Shown: positions 24,683 to 36,638 of the stretch, one piece after another
Position numbering within the stretch: the stretch's first letter is position 1
Layout: every line of letters starts with the position of its first letter
Assembly: GCA_947095585.1 (NCBI GenBank)
Contig: OX352765.1
Coordinates: forward strand, 25,822,254-25,886,253
Length of the DNA: 64,000 nucleotides
Source of the DNA: Nephrocerus scutellatus
Lineage: Eukaryota; Arthropoda; Insecta; Diptera; Pipunculidae
Direction: 5' to 3'
Program-made: the position numbers and the translations under genes
Notes under the pieces: generated by a model
What the model saw: only the letters and a program-made list of their open reading frames with translations
The model's database searches: none
Told to the model about the DNA's origin: nothing

Positions 24683-27600
24683 GCAATTAGTTTCAGAATT
24701 CGTACTGATAAAATAAGAGACATTTCAAGTAATTGTTTCGCTTTACTTAGCGAAGATGATTGCAATTTCACACAAATATTCCCAGAAATAACGACGTCCA
24801 CAAAAAGCATCATAGAATAGATGAAAAAAAAAAACAACAAATAACGCATCAACTCAGCAACCACGTACACAATAAAACAACACAGTGGGACGGAAACCGT
24901 AAACAACATTAAAAACTTAAAAAGCAAACAAAAACATCCACCTATTAATATATTTAGAAAAGACAGCAACAAAATTAATAACATCCTCAATGATGTTATA
25001 GGTAAAGGAAATTATAACTTAAAAAATATTAATAAAAACAAAACAGTTTTAAATGTTAAAGATAGCAAAAGCTTAGACAAGGCAAAGTATTTGTTAAGCG
25101 AAACAAGGACAAGGACATACATACACAGAAAAAGACAAGAAACTTAATACGTTCATAATTAAAGGGTTGACGGTGGGCCACACCCCAGACGAAATCCTAA
25201 AAGAGCTAAAAGACAACCAGGAAGGCTTGAATTTTGTAAAATCTTTCAGGTATGTCACAACGCGTTCTTAACGCGAAAACATAATACTTCGACTTATATT
25301 GGTACAGCTATCTCCGGATAGCAAGATCGAAAACTTGAAGAACATTAGGTATGTCGGTGGCCACGTAGTGACCTTCGAAAAAATTAGACGAAGTGCTGTT
25401 CTGCAATGTCACCGATGTCAGAGATTCGGACATACTTCGTGCAATTGTAATATAGAATTCAGGTGCGTTAAGTGCCAAACGTTGCATAGTTCGGGAGAAT
25501 GCACGGTGCAGAAAGATGTAGGCAAGGAGCAGCAAAATACAATTCAAAAAACCAATTATTTTGAAAATTTCGTGAAAACGGGAGTTTTATTTGATGATAT
25601 GGCGAGATATAACATTGGCCTACATACGGTTTCGAATTCTCCAAATGAAAGTTTGGAAAATAAAGTAAACACTCTTGCCAAAGATGTAGCAGATCAGAAG
25701 GTGCAACTTAACACCATCTTGAATTTGCTGCAATGTCAGTGTTTAGATGTAGAGCACTCAAATTAGCTGCTTTAAATGGCAATTCCATAATTTCGGTCTC
25801 CAGAAGGGGCGACTTGCTGCGCTTTGTGGAAGACCACAGACCGGAGATACTCCTTCAAAACGAGACAAAGCTTAACGCAAGACATAAATTAGAATTTAAG
25901 AACTACGACTTAATACGCACGGACAGAAAAAACGCGATTCGCGGTGGTGGAACAGCTGTGCTGATCCGAAAACCACTAAGTTTCAAAACAATTTATAAGA
26001 GCGAGGTAGCGAACTTTAACTGCCTAGAGACTACTATTATTTCGCTGCCACTTCGAAAATATGCGCCGCCAGCAGATAATCAGTTTAACGTCGAGCCGAG
26101 AAATTATTCGAAACACTAGGATAAGATAGTTCAAATATTTATTTCATCCTAGCGGGAGATCTAAACGCGAAACATCAGGCTTGGCTGAACTCAACAGCGA
26201 ACGGAAGAGGCAGCTTTCTTAAGCGCTTTGTTGATGACAACCAGGTCAGATTTAAATTGAAATTATACAGCCTGGTTACACCAAGTTACCATTCCGGAAA
26301 CTCATATTTAGATTTGTGTATTGCAGATGCGCGACTGAAAATAGAAACGGTCCACGATAATAGGATCCCTCTGTTGCTGTATAATAGCGACCACAACGCG
26401 ATATAAGTATCGCCTCATTGCTGACGATTTCATATTCGCCCTCGCAAACCAACCAGAAATTCCTAAATTAAACTTTAGGAAGACCAACTAGAAGAGGTTT
26501 GAACAACAAGACACAAGAGAATGCAGAAATAGTATTTCCTCTTCCAAAATTCCTAACAATAGGAATCTGACGATCGAGGAGTGTGATTTCTGCATACAAA
26601 GGCTGAATTCGGTGATTCTGTTCGGCAGTCCCGACAATTAAATGCAAAAATTCTACGGAGTGTTATCTTAACCGAGAAATAGGTACGTTTCAGAGCTACA
26701 AGAGTTTTCTTGTCACACAAATCAACACAATACGACGGCAGCTTCCTGGTGTAGTGGGCAACAGTGATCTAATGAGACTCAAGTCCCTTTTAATGTGAAA
26801 ACCCTACTGGAACAACAATTCCGGAACAGTATCAACAATTATTGGAGTCACCGAGCAGAAAGTCTGATTCAATGACGAAGTTCCCGAAAATAAATCCACT
26901 TTATAAGCCTCGGAATTGAAGATACCAATTACTTTAGGGCATCTCATTTCTCGGGCGGGAATTGATGGCAGAACGACACCAATCGTTAACAACTACTTTG
27001 TTGTTGGCGAGGGTGTTGAGAAGGTAAATCTTATTGGATCTCATTTTAAAACAGTGCACCAAATAGAATGTCTCCAAATCAATTCTGCAGATATTGTGAA
27101 CGAGGAATTGCACAGATTTCGTAAGCAGCACAATTACTCGGATACTCTTGTACGCTTCTCAAATGACATGAAAGCGGACGAACTAACGCAAGACCAAACA
27201 AACAACTACTTCTCGACGTTGACAGAGGTTTCTTACATTTTCAGGAAACTGAACAACAAGCCCACGACATGTTTAGATAACATTCCCAATATCACGTTAA
27301 CACATCTTCCAGTCGAAATAATACGGAAATACTGCGTTATTTTTAATGACTTGCTCAATAATCACTACTTCCCGAGTTATTGGAAAACATCGAAGGTTTT
27401 TCTAATAATAATTTAGTTAAAATGATTATATGATGTCATAATGACGTCTCTATGATGCAGGTTGTGCTGAGGGCTTGGGACGCTGCCAACGAAATATCAG
27501 GGAATTGTTCTTTTTTGTTTTCCTTGTTATTTTTTTGTTAACTAGTTTTAAGTAGATTTAAGTAATCTTAAGTAAATATAAAATAAAAAAAATAATGTAT

Positions 27601-27872
27601 TAAAGGTTTTCTTTTTCCATTTTTCCTTTAAAATCAAAATTATTACAAATTAATAAAAGTAGTACCTTAAACTAAATATTGATAGATAAAAAAAACAAAT
27701 AGATATATAATATAATGAGAACCAAACTGGTCATTTATATAACTATACTAATATAGCTTGTAAGTTTCGTTATTTTCTTACTAGCCAATATATTAAAAAG
27801 TTAATTTTGGAATAAATAATTGATTTAAAAAAAGCAATTAGTTTCAGAATTCGTACTGATATAATAAGAGAC
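24683..27872 (+). mobile_element. Jockey-type LINE insertion flanked by 39-bp direct repeats
   Basis: Inserted about 60 bp upstream of the Akh-A TATA box. The flanking repeats, 24683-24721 and 27834-27872 (starting GCAATTAGTTTCAGAATTC), differ at one base and fit a long target-site duplication; the element is 24722-27833. ORF1 (about 24950-25766) has a FIIKGLTVGHTPDEIL region and zinc knuckles CHRCQRFGHTSC and CVKCQTLHSSGEC. ORF2 overlaps from about 25733 with an AP-like endonuclease (LLQNETKLNARH, GGGTAVLIRK, LAGDLNAKHQAW, SYLDLCIADARL). The RT start (LDNIPNITLTHLPVEIIRKY) breaks off at 27416, so most of the RT is deleted before the A-rich 3' UTR. Frameshifts make it inactive. Confidence 0.8.
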
Positions 27873-28489
27873 GAAATAGATAAGATAAGCTAAATGCGAC
27901 AAACTAATTAAACTGTACTTGACTTTTTTTTATTCCTGCAACTGACAAGGAATTAATTGTCTATTAGAATAACATTGGATAAATTAGGTTAAATAAAATA
28001 CAAAAGACAAACTATGATTCAAGATATTTTTTATTCATTTTGATATCTTACTTAACTTTTCACTTAAATTTAAATCTATGAATAATAACAATAAAAGTAT
28101 TGGCTCAACAATAGAGCCCGACGTATTCACATTCTCTAAATTTTATATTGGTTAACATTAATCAATACTTTCTATTCATGTTCTATTTTGTGTTTTATAT
28201 GCAAGTATTGGAGTACCCGGCGTTGCACGGGTGTATAATTTTACATTAATATCGCCCCTAACATCCCTTCCACTTCCATAGCGGTGATTTACCATCACTA
28301 TAGTGCCCAACATTGCACGGTTTTAAAATTTGACACAAATGTCGTTCCGCAACACCCCCCCCCCCCCCCACGAAGATCCAACTCTGATCCATCAAATGAG
28401 GATCGATGTTGGATGGCGAACTTAAAGAAGTTGCTGGTGTGCTTAGCAAAATCCACTTTTTTTTTGTTTTTATAATTCGCTTATAATAC

Positions 28490-31025
28490 TCGCCTATATG
28501 CTTGGCACAGCGTAGTCGTTAGGGAAGAAGAGCAGAAAAGAGGAGATGTCTATAAGCCTGTTGATCATAGTGATGTGGGAAGACAAAGGTTGGCAGAGTA
28601 TTCCACATACGTGTTGTAATAGGGAGAGAAATATTTCTTGCACCGGGCTAGAAAACCTTTCATTTCGCAGCATTTTTGGCGACAGTAAATCTGTGGTCAT
28701 TCCAACGAAGCTTGTCGTTAAGGCACATACCGAGAATTGCGAGATTTTCAGTTTCCTCGATGCAAGTGCCATTCATGGATTTGGGATTTAGGGTTTGCTT
28801 AGACGACAGAAGACAGCGTTGGGTTTTGGAAGCGTTAAATTCAAGTCGATTGTTTTCTCCCCATTTAGTTATGCTGTCTAGGTTAGAATTTAACGTGCTT
28901 AGCATACGTAGTTGCATGAGTTCCACATAAGAAGTCGAGGAACGTTCCTCAAACTTATATGAGAAGCTGAGAGTGCTGTCGTCAGCGAAAGAGTGAATTC
29001 GATTAGAAGTCACAGATAAGAGATCATTAATAAAAATGAGAAGGAGTATCGGGGAGAAAACAGAGCGCTTGGGAACGCCAGCATTTAAGTTATGTACTTT
29101 AGACTTGAAACCATCCAATACAACTTGAATTGAGCGTATGGGTGTTTTTCCATTTGTTAAAGAGCAAGGTTGATATGCCAATGTATACTTCAGAAATTCC
29201 ATATATTTTGTAGATTTTTAGATAAATCAATTTTTGTCAGTGAACATCAAATTATGAACTGCAGACACTCACAACCAATAAATAATACTCGATTTTTAAT
29301 CAAATTAAAACAATAATGTATGCAAAAAGAAAATAAAATAAATTATTTTACACACGTACGAAGAAATCACCACAAGCGGTCTAAAAGATAGTTTCTAATC
29401 CAGTGAAGCAGTTTAAAATCGACTCCATAAGCACGTGTTTTGGACAAATAAGCTTTATTTCAAACTCTGTCAAATGCCTTAGTAATATCGAGTGCAACAG
29501 CTTTGTCTTTTCCAAATTGATGCAAAGACCGGTTCCACTGTTCGGGGAGATATACCATCAGATCACCAGTAGAGTTGCTCACGAAATCTATTCTGCCGGT
29601 CACTAAGGATTTCGTTGGTTTTAAGATATTTCATGAGAAAGAGACGGCTCGCCTTTTTTAACTATGGGTTGGACAAAGGCCAAAAGACAAAAAAGAAAAG
29701 GCTTCTCGGGAAGAGCCCAGAAGACTAGGATAGATAGTAAAGCTTACGCAATGGTAACGCCAGCATGGAAGAACTATTGGGGAAATACGATCTTGCCCAG
29801 CGGATTTGTGAGTGTTGAGATCGTTTAAAATTCAACCAATTCCACGAGTACGAATGAAGATCTGTCCCATAGAATGTTCAATACTCGGAGGTGCAGGCGG
29901 CAACAATGCACAATCTGGAAGCGAGGAGCTAGCTGCAAAATGTGCAGCAAACAGATTGGCCTTTGTCTTTAGAGTTGACAACTGGAGTGTCATTATAAAT
30001 TAGCGTTAAAATTGATGACGAGGCTGTATTTTAAAACGTTTTTATTAGCTTGCTTTCGTGTATATCTGTCTGTGCGGGTGGGATTTTATAATTGATTTTA
30101 AACTAACTTGCCATTGAGCTAGAGACTTGAAACTTTAAACGTAGCTCACAACTGGATGAACATTTAAAATCATAAAAAAGACAACAAATTGCTTTAAACG
30201 TAGCTCAGAACTGGATGAAAATTTAAAATCATAAAAAAGACAACAAATTGCAAAAAAAAAATAATCCAACGCGAGTTTGCAATTTATTTCAGATCAAAGC
30301 TAACTACTACGAGTACGCACAATACTCGTTTTAAATTAAAAATGTTTTTTTATTTGATTATTTTCACGCATGACCAACAATGTTTACTTGTTTTGCTTTG
30401 TAAAACCGAAAGCATACCTCTCTAATCCTAGAAGCCTCTTTACAACTCGAGTCATATCATCCATCCTCCTTTCGTTTGACAGACTTATTTCCGGAGGGGA
30501 TAAAGTCTCTGATACAAACAAGGATGATGTTTGTGATTCCATCGTTTGAAATTGGTTCGGTTTTCCTCAGTAGGGTTTGCTTTGTAAAAACCAAAAGCAT
30601 ATATTGTGATTGCATCAGCAGCGGCATCCACATTGCTATCAAGAAGCAATAGCGACCATTTAATTCTCCCAAAGAAGTTGTTAAGGCCGTCCCAATTGGC
30701 TTTCTGGTATTGCCATACGGTTTCTTCTCTAACTGCGTGGTTTATTAACGAGAAATTAACAATGGTCAGACGAGCATAGAGGCGATAATACATTAACATT
30801 GACATTTGACAGTGCATCAAACTGGCTCTGAGTTGAAACATTGTCTAATATGGGGCTTCTGTACAAAAAGCAATAGTGTATGTACCATTACTCTGAGCCA
30901 TATGAAATTAAATTACGGATTGGAACATTGACTGAATTTAGGCAAAAGCTAAAATGTAACATCACTACTGACATAAATTGTCGAGAAAAAAAAGAAGACC
31001 CAGGCAGATTTAATTCCGAGGTATT
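28490..31025 (-). mobile_element. Jockey-superfamily LINE in duplication unit A
   Basis: Minus-strand remnant. 30841-30485 covers the EN/RT linker (VWQYQKANWDGLNNFFGRIK). 29990-29600 holds the start of RT. 29202-28660 reads VVLDGFKSKVHNLNAGVPKR, a FADD box (HSFADDSTL) and WGENNRLEFNASKTQ, and the end is at about 28490. Many stops. The same element, with the same 5' and 3' limits, flanks Akh-B at 33355-36450, so it was probably carried in the segmental duplication rather than inserted twice. Confidence 0.75.
30133..30250. repeat. 59-bp tandem duplication
   Basis: Two head-to-tail units, 30133-30191 and 30192-30250, each starting CTTTAAACGTAGCTCA and ending CAACAAATTG, with two visible mismatches. 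Lies in a repeat-family-R2-like stretch that interrupts the LINE. Confidence 0.85.
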
Positions 31026-31026
31026 T

Positions 31027-31142
31027 ATGTTCTACATGTATATATTTTTTCATAGATTGGTGCTTGTTTTAATTATCATTTATACTAATTTTGTAGACAT
31101 TATTATTACATTGACATTACACTTTCCATACCATTTGATTTT
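31027..31142. repeat. 116-bp junction segment shared with 42928-43043
   Basis: Begins ATGTTCTACATGTATATAT and ends CATTTGATTTTC, near-identical to 42928-43043 in direct orientation. It marks the join between duplication units A and B and probably derives from the original sequence between Akh and Ras64B. Confidence 0.75.
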
Positions 31143-31337
31143 CTCTATGACTCCATTGTCATTAGTGCTCTCCTGTAAGCTACGGGTGCCAATGTACTGC
31201 CTGAATACTGGCTCCCTACCTATTTTTACATTCATATGCCCCAGAATGATTTTTACATCATACTGAGGGCAGGCATGGAGTACCCGTTCGACAGATTTAA
31301 AGAATATAAAATAAATAGAGAATTTAAAATAGCCCAA
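31143..31337 (-). mobile_element. RTE-like LINE endonuclease fragment
   Basis: Minus strand reads FKSVERVLHACPQYDVKII and RQYIGTRSLQESTNDNG, then is cut at 31143. Same fragment as 23575-23780 in duplication unit A, so carried along with the Akh duplication. Confidence 0.75.
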
Positions 31338-31653
31338 TTAAATTGAAGGAAAATATGTATGCATCCCATTTTATCAAAATAAAAAAACATAGTTTTTTTG
31401 ATCATGGTTTTAAATTTAGAGAAAGTTTTGAGTAAACATATTGATGTTTTCATCTAGCATTTACATACACAACTAACTTTACCTCTTTTAAACATCACCA
31501 CAATTATTAATTAAACTATTAAAATAAAACGCTAACTTTTTTATTCATTCTCTTATTTAATTTAACAAAGCAACAATAATTTTGCTGAACTTATGCCGAC
31601 GTAGAAATTGAATGAATGTGATGTATTAGATTGCTTCATATCAAGAAATATCC

Positions 31654-32176
31654 TTACTCTCTTTGCTTGCAGTCCAAATATAATTGAGCCTTTGTCTGTA
31701 AATACATACAAGATAGTTCGTTTTTATAAAAAATAAATATTTGATCTAAATAAAGCAAAGCCAATATACCTGTACAAATCGAAATATTTCTAAAAGCATT
31801 TCATGCGAAGTTTTACAATTGCCTGTTTGTGTGTCGAAAAGGCCAGCTATACCTGTGCCACTGGAAACACCACTGATCGAACGTTTTCCCCAGTCGGGTG
31901 TAAAGGTCAACTGCAATTTAACAGTTATTTAAGCATAAAAACAAGTAATATATGAGTATTTCATTAAAGTAGGTGCTAACATTGAGCGCCTACTAGACTG
32001 TTGTTTCCAACGTTTTTATCCTTTTTCAATAAAGGAAATTATAAATTTATTAAATTAATAATTGTAATTTTTAAATTTAATTTATTTTATTTTCAATATA
32101 TGATTACCTGAGATTGAACCATTCCAAGAAGGACCAAAAGAACAAGAGACAAAAAGACTGACCGAATGGCAAACAT
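31654..32176 (-). CDS. Akh: Akh-B: intact adipokinetic hormone precursor
   Basis: AKH is the neurohormone of corpora cardiaca cells that mobilises fat and sugar through a GPCR. Three exons with canonical splice sites: 32176-32108, 31910-31770 and 31695-31654, giving 83 residues (Drosophila about 79, from memory). Signal peptide MFAIRSVFLSLVLLVLLGM precedes the Gln at the exon 1 end. Exon 2 starts LTFTPDWGKR: mature pyroGlu-LTFTPDW, amidated from Gly and cut at Lys-Arg. The remainder is the AKH-associated peptide GNCKTSHEMLLEIFRFVQ plus exon 3 TKAQLYLDCKQRE, with the two cysteines used for precursor dimers in the family. Threonine at position 5 differs from the QLTFSPDW I recall for Drosophila. 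A TATA box (32227-32236) and TCAGTC initiator (32210-32205) precede it. This is the only copy with every functional element, so most likely the working gene. Confidence 0.95.
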
Positions 32177-32226
32177 CTTACTTATGGAACGTTGGTGCTT
32201 GAATGACTGACGTGTATATGCTGGCG

Positions 32227-32236
32227 CTTTTATATA
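32227..32236 (-). promoter_or_regulatory. TATA box of Akh-B
   Basis: TATATAAAAG on the minus strand, with an arthropod-type TCAGTC initiator 26 bases downstream (32210-32205) and about 30 bases of leader before the ATG at 32176. Confidence 0.7.
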
Positions 32237-33049
32237 GGTTGAAATGTTTTCGGTTTGAAACTTGTAGGGATTCTAAAGATAATTGAAATAAGTTTCAGAA
32301 TTCCTACTGATATAATGAGAGACGAAAATAGATAAGAAAAACTAAAAGGGGCAGACTAATTAAACTGAAATTGACTTTGTATTATTGGACAAGAAATTTG
32401 TTGTCTATTCGAATAAGTAAATATTGGATAAATTAGGTAAAATAAAACAAAAAGAAGTACTATGATTTAACTTACTTAACTTTTGACTTAAATTTTAACT
32501 TATGAGTAATAACAATAAAAGTGTCAGCTCAACAATACTCGTAGAGCCCGACGTATTCACATTGTCTAAATTTTATATTGGTTAACATTAGTCCATATTT
32601 TCTATTCATGTTCTAGTACATATATGTTTTATATATAACTAGTTGCACGGTTGTAAAATTGTACATTAATAATGCCTCCAACATCCCTTTGACTTACCCC
32701 CTCCCCATAGCGGTGATTTACCATCACTATAGTGTCCGGCATTGCACGGTTTTAAAATTTGAAACAAATATCGCTCGGCATCCCCCACTCACGAATACCC
32801 CTACCCATAGACTGTTCAACTCAGCGTCTCCGAAACCTATAGAATGGACACTAATAGCCAAGCCCGCTTTGCCAAAGCAATATAGCAATAGTTCTATTGT
32901 CAGATGGTCCGAGTAACTATCATGCGCAAAACAGGAATTCTTGCAGGATTTTGACGAAGTTTGAGAAATGAAATTTTGTGCCACTTACCCTCTCCATATC
33001 TACGTTTTACCATTAGTTAGGCGATGAAAAAATTAGAAGAGTCTTAAAA

Positions 33050-33310
33050 CTCACTATGTCTATAGACTTTATAGCCGCCTATGATAGTATAGCCAGAGTA
33101 GAACTTTATAAAGACATAAGGGAACAAACTAACACTACTATGTAGAACGTAGAAATGTAGGTGACTAAATGTTATGAGGCAAGTAAAGATGACTATCAAG
33201 CCCATTTCACATCTATAACGGGCTTCGAAAAGGGGATCGACTGGGCTGTGTCTTCTTAACATATGGCCTCAAACCTACCCAGACGATATTGATCTTATTG
33301 CAAGCAACCC
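33050..33310 (+). mobile_element. RTE-like LINE fragment
   Basis: Plus-strand RT scrap corresponding to the FVDFKAAYDS to AYADD section (GACTTTATAGCCGCCTATGA ... CGGGCTTCGAAAAGGGGATC), with internal deletions. Absent from the matching place in duplication unit A. Confidence 0.7.
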
Positions 33311-33354
33311 AAGATCTGTCATCCCGCAAAATCCAATTTTTTTTTTAATTCGCG

Positions 33355-36300
33355 CTCGCTTAAAGGGGTTCGCTCCCTTATAATGCTCGCCTGTATGCTT
33401 GGTACAGCGTGGGTGTTAAGGAAGAAGAGGAGAAAAGAGGAGATGTCTAGGAGCTTGTGTTTTGAATGCCTGTGGATCATAGTAATGTGGGAAGACAGAG
33501 CTTGCCAGAGAATTGTAAGGCTGAAGAATGAATCCCTGAACTTAACTGTACGTCCGAGGATGGGCTTGAGGGTAAACTGATGAGCGTTTAGAGTGCCACG
33601 AATATTACGGAAATTAAGTACCGCTGGTGGAAGAATCGATAAAACAGTGACAAGCAGGAAACGTTCCAGCGTTGTTCAAGCGAATGTTTTCTGATGAATA
33701 TTTTTGTCACCGTTAGTTTAATCGCATGGTTTTGTATTCTATATAGCTGATGCAGTGCAGTTTAGGCGCAATAGACCAGATATGACAATTGTACTCATGT
33801 TTAGGGTGAATAAAAGCCTTGTAGATAGTAGCCAGATCAGAGGGAGAAAAATATTTCTTGTACCGGGCTAAACATTTCGCTGCATTTTTGGCGACCGTAA
33901 ATCTGTGGTCATTCCAACGAAGCTTTTCGTTAACGCACATACCGAAAATTGCGAGATTTTCAGTTTCCTCGATGCTAATGCCATTCATCGATAATGGCAT
34001 AAGATTTAGGATTCGCTTGGACGACAGAAGACGGCATTGGGGTTTGGAAGCGTTAAACTCTAGTCGATAGTTTTCTCCCCATTTTATAATGCTGTTCAGA
34101 TCAGAATTTAACGTGCTTCACATACGTAGTTGGTTGAGTTCCACATGAGAAGTGGAGGGACGTTCTTCAAACTTATATGAGAAGCTGAGGGTGCTGTCGT
34201 CAGCGAAATTCGGGGAACGCCAGCATTTAAGTTTGTACTTTAGACTTCAAACCGTCCAATACAACTTGAATTGACCGGTCTAAAAGGTAGCTTCTAGCCC
34301 AGTGAAGCAGTTTATCATCAACTCCATAACCACGCATTATGGACAAAAGAGCTAAATGTCAAACTCTGTCAAATGCCTTAGAAATATCGAGTGCAGCAGC
34401 TTTGTTTTTTCCAAATTGATGCAAAGACCGGTTCCACTGTTCAGTGAGATATACCATCAGATTACCAGTAGAACGTTACTCACGAAATCTATTCTGCCGG
34501 TCACTAAGGATTTCGTTGGTTTCAAGATATTTCATGAGCTGAAAATTGATCCACGTTTCCATGACCTTGGAAGAATGTATGTAAGTGCTATGGGTCGGTA
34601 CGTAGAAGGGGCCGACGGCTCGCCTTTTTTAGGTATGGGCTGGACAAAGGCTGTTTTCAAACTTCTCGGGAAGAGCCCAGAAGAACAGGATATATGGAAA
34701 AGCTTACGCAATGGTAACGCCAGCATGGAAGAACACCTCTTAATGGGGAAATACGATCTTGCCCAGCGGAAATGTGAGTGTTGAGATCGTTTAAAATTCT
34801 ACCAATTGCACGAGTACGAATGAAGATCTGTCCCATAGAGTGTTCAATACTCGGAGATGCAGGCGGAAACAATGCACAATCTGGAAGCGTGGAGCTAGCT
34901 TCAAAATGTGCAGCAAACAGATTGGCCTTTGTCTTTAGAATTGATAACTGGAGTGTCATTATAAATGAGCGTTGGAATTGACGACGAGGCTATATTTTTG
35001 ATTCTTTTCACGAATGACCAAAAATGATTACTACCTTTGGGACATTGTAGTATTTTTTGCCTCTATTTTTTTTCGTAGGCGAATTTGACTCACCGAAGAT
35101 TAGCATTGCAATCATTTCTGGCTCGTTTGAAATTGGTTCGGTTTTCCTTAGTAGGGTTTGCTTTGTAAAATCGAAAGCATACCTCTCTAATCCTAGAAGA
35201 CTCTTTACAGCTCGAGTCATATCATCCATCGTCATGATGTTGACGTTGACGCGGCATCCACGTTGCTATCACGAAAAAATAGCGACCAGTTAATTCTCCC
35301 ACAGAAGTTGTTAAAGCCGTCCCAATTGGCTTTCTCGTATCGCCATACTGTTTTTGGGAGTTTTTTCTCTAACTGCGTGGTTTATTAACGAGAAATTAGC
35401 TGATACAATAGAATGGTCAGATATTCTAGTAGGCTTATTTACAAGCTGAGTAATGTGACTAAACTCAGCGAACATCTAAACACACCTTCGGGTGTTGTCT
35501 GCCCAGAATGACAAAGCCACTCAGAATTGTGTACGTTTAAATCGCCCGCAATAACGATTTCAGGTAACGATACTTGTATTTTGTGAAAATTCTTAAAATT
35601 GAATCAGACAGTGCATCAAACTCGCTCTGAGTTGAAACAGTGTCTAATTTGGGGCTTCTGTATAAACAGCAGTAGTGTATGTACATTTACTCTGAGGCAT
35701 ATGAAATTAAATTCCGGAGTGGAAAATTTGCATTAGGCAAAAGCTGAAACGTAACATCACTACTGACATAAATTGTCGAGGAGAAAATAATGACACCAAG
35801 CTATACCCAGGCAGATTTAATTCCGAGGTATCGGAATTATCAAATACCTGAGTTTCACGGTAACCGACCGATTCCACTAGACACAATTCAACTGGACACA
35901 ATTCCACTGGCACAATTCAACTTGGCACAATTCCACTGGGGAACAATTTAACTTGCACAATTTAACTTGCACAATTCAACTTGTAAAGTTACACGGAACC
36001 GCAAATACAGAAATACACACATTAATAATTTATTTGCGTTGGCATGGTTCTAATTGTACAAAATAACAATCGCGCTCGCGATTTACCACATAAATGCGTT
36101 TAATATTTTATTTGTGTAGGCGTGGTAATGAAATATTTACTTATTGTTTTTTTAAAATTAACATTAACTTAACATTAGTTAACTTTTGTTATAATTAAAC
36201 GAATTCAACTTGCATAATTTTAGTCTTTGATAATCAAACGCATTTAGGGTGGTAAATCGCGCGCGCGAATTTGATTATCAAAAAGTTAAATTGTGCAAGT

Positions 36301-36450
36301 TGAATTGTGCAAGTTGAATTGTGCCAAGTTAAATTGTGCCCAGTGGAATTGTGCCAAGTTGAATTGTGCCAGTTAAATTGTGTCCAGTGGAATTGTGTCT
36401 AGTGGAATTGGCCTAGAATCGAGTTTCACTCAGTACCAGAATTGCTGATC
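33355..36450 (-). mobile_element. Jockey-superfamily LINE in duplication unit B
   Basis: Counterpart of 28490-31025, retaining more 5' sequence. On the minus strand: EN motif ILVLSET (interrupted by a Foldback-type insertion) continuing ETQVFDNSDTSELNLPGYS, RT start PIPKKGEPSAPSTYRPIAL near 34640, ISAGQDRISP near 34800, and the C-terminal end CLARYKKYFSPSDLATIYKA near 33830. Many stops and frameshifts. Confidence 0.75.
35850..36429. mobile_element. Foldback-type element with 9-bp target-site duplication
   Basis: Element 35859-36420 (562 bp) is flanked by GAGTTTCAC on both sides (35850-35858 and 36421-36429). Both arms are built of short subrepeats of the type CACAATTCAACTTGG / CACAATTCCACTGG in inverted orientation. 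They continue inward to a second inverted match (GCGATTTACCAC..TAAATGCGTTT at 36080-36105 and 36240-36262). The middle is AT-rich and non-coding. Long subrepeat-containing inverted termini plus a 9-bp duplication are characteristic of Foldback elements. It is inserted within the endonuclease coding part of the surrounding LINE, and the host frame reads across when one copy of the 9-mer is ignored, which supports the boundaries. Confidence 0.8.
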
Positions 36451-36638
36451 TATGGACATGTACATATGTAAATACAGCGACTCGGACCACGATTTTTTGT
36501 GGTAAAAGGACAACTACGAATAAATCCAAATCCAAAAATAACTATTGTTCTTTCCAATTCCAAATTACCGGAATATGCCCGATTTCCCACATTATTATTT
36601 GTATTGTAGATCTGCTCTCATAAAATATTATCCATTGC

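Larger units (their letters stand above)
23570..31025 (-). repeat. Segmental duplication unit A (contains Akh-A)
   Basis: Homologous along its length to 31143-35860 in the same orientation: RTE-EN piece, Akh 3' flank, Akh exons, Akh 5' flank with GAGCCCGACGTATTCACATT, a CCATAGCGGTGATTTACC box, then the same LINE. Unit A is longer because a Jockey-type insertion (24722-27833) sits in it. Unit B carries extra RTE sequence near 33.1 kb and a Foldback-type insertion. Divergence is visible but modest, with many small indels. Confidence 0.75.
31143..35860 (-). repeat. Segmental duplication unit B (contains Akh-B)
   Basis: Partner of 23570-31025: same order of RTE-EN scrap, Akh 3' flank, Akh, Akh 5' flank and LINE, in direct orientation. 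Differences are a 260-bp RTE fragment at 33050 and the Foldback-type element inserted at 35859. Confidence 0.75.

Noticed and set aside
24556..24990. Minus-strand open frame with hydrophobic stretches
   Set aside because: It overlaps Akh-A exon 1 and leader and the 5' part of the Jockey-type insertion in antisense; the hydrophobic pattern is the complement of A-rich ORF1 sequence.
28355..28371. Run of 17 C bases as a possible structural element
   Set aside because: A homopolymer inside a duplicated flank; the equivalent place in unit B has only CCCCC-type sequence, so slippage or sequencing error is the simplest cause.
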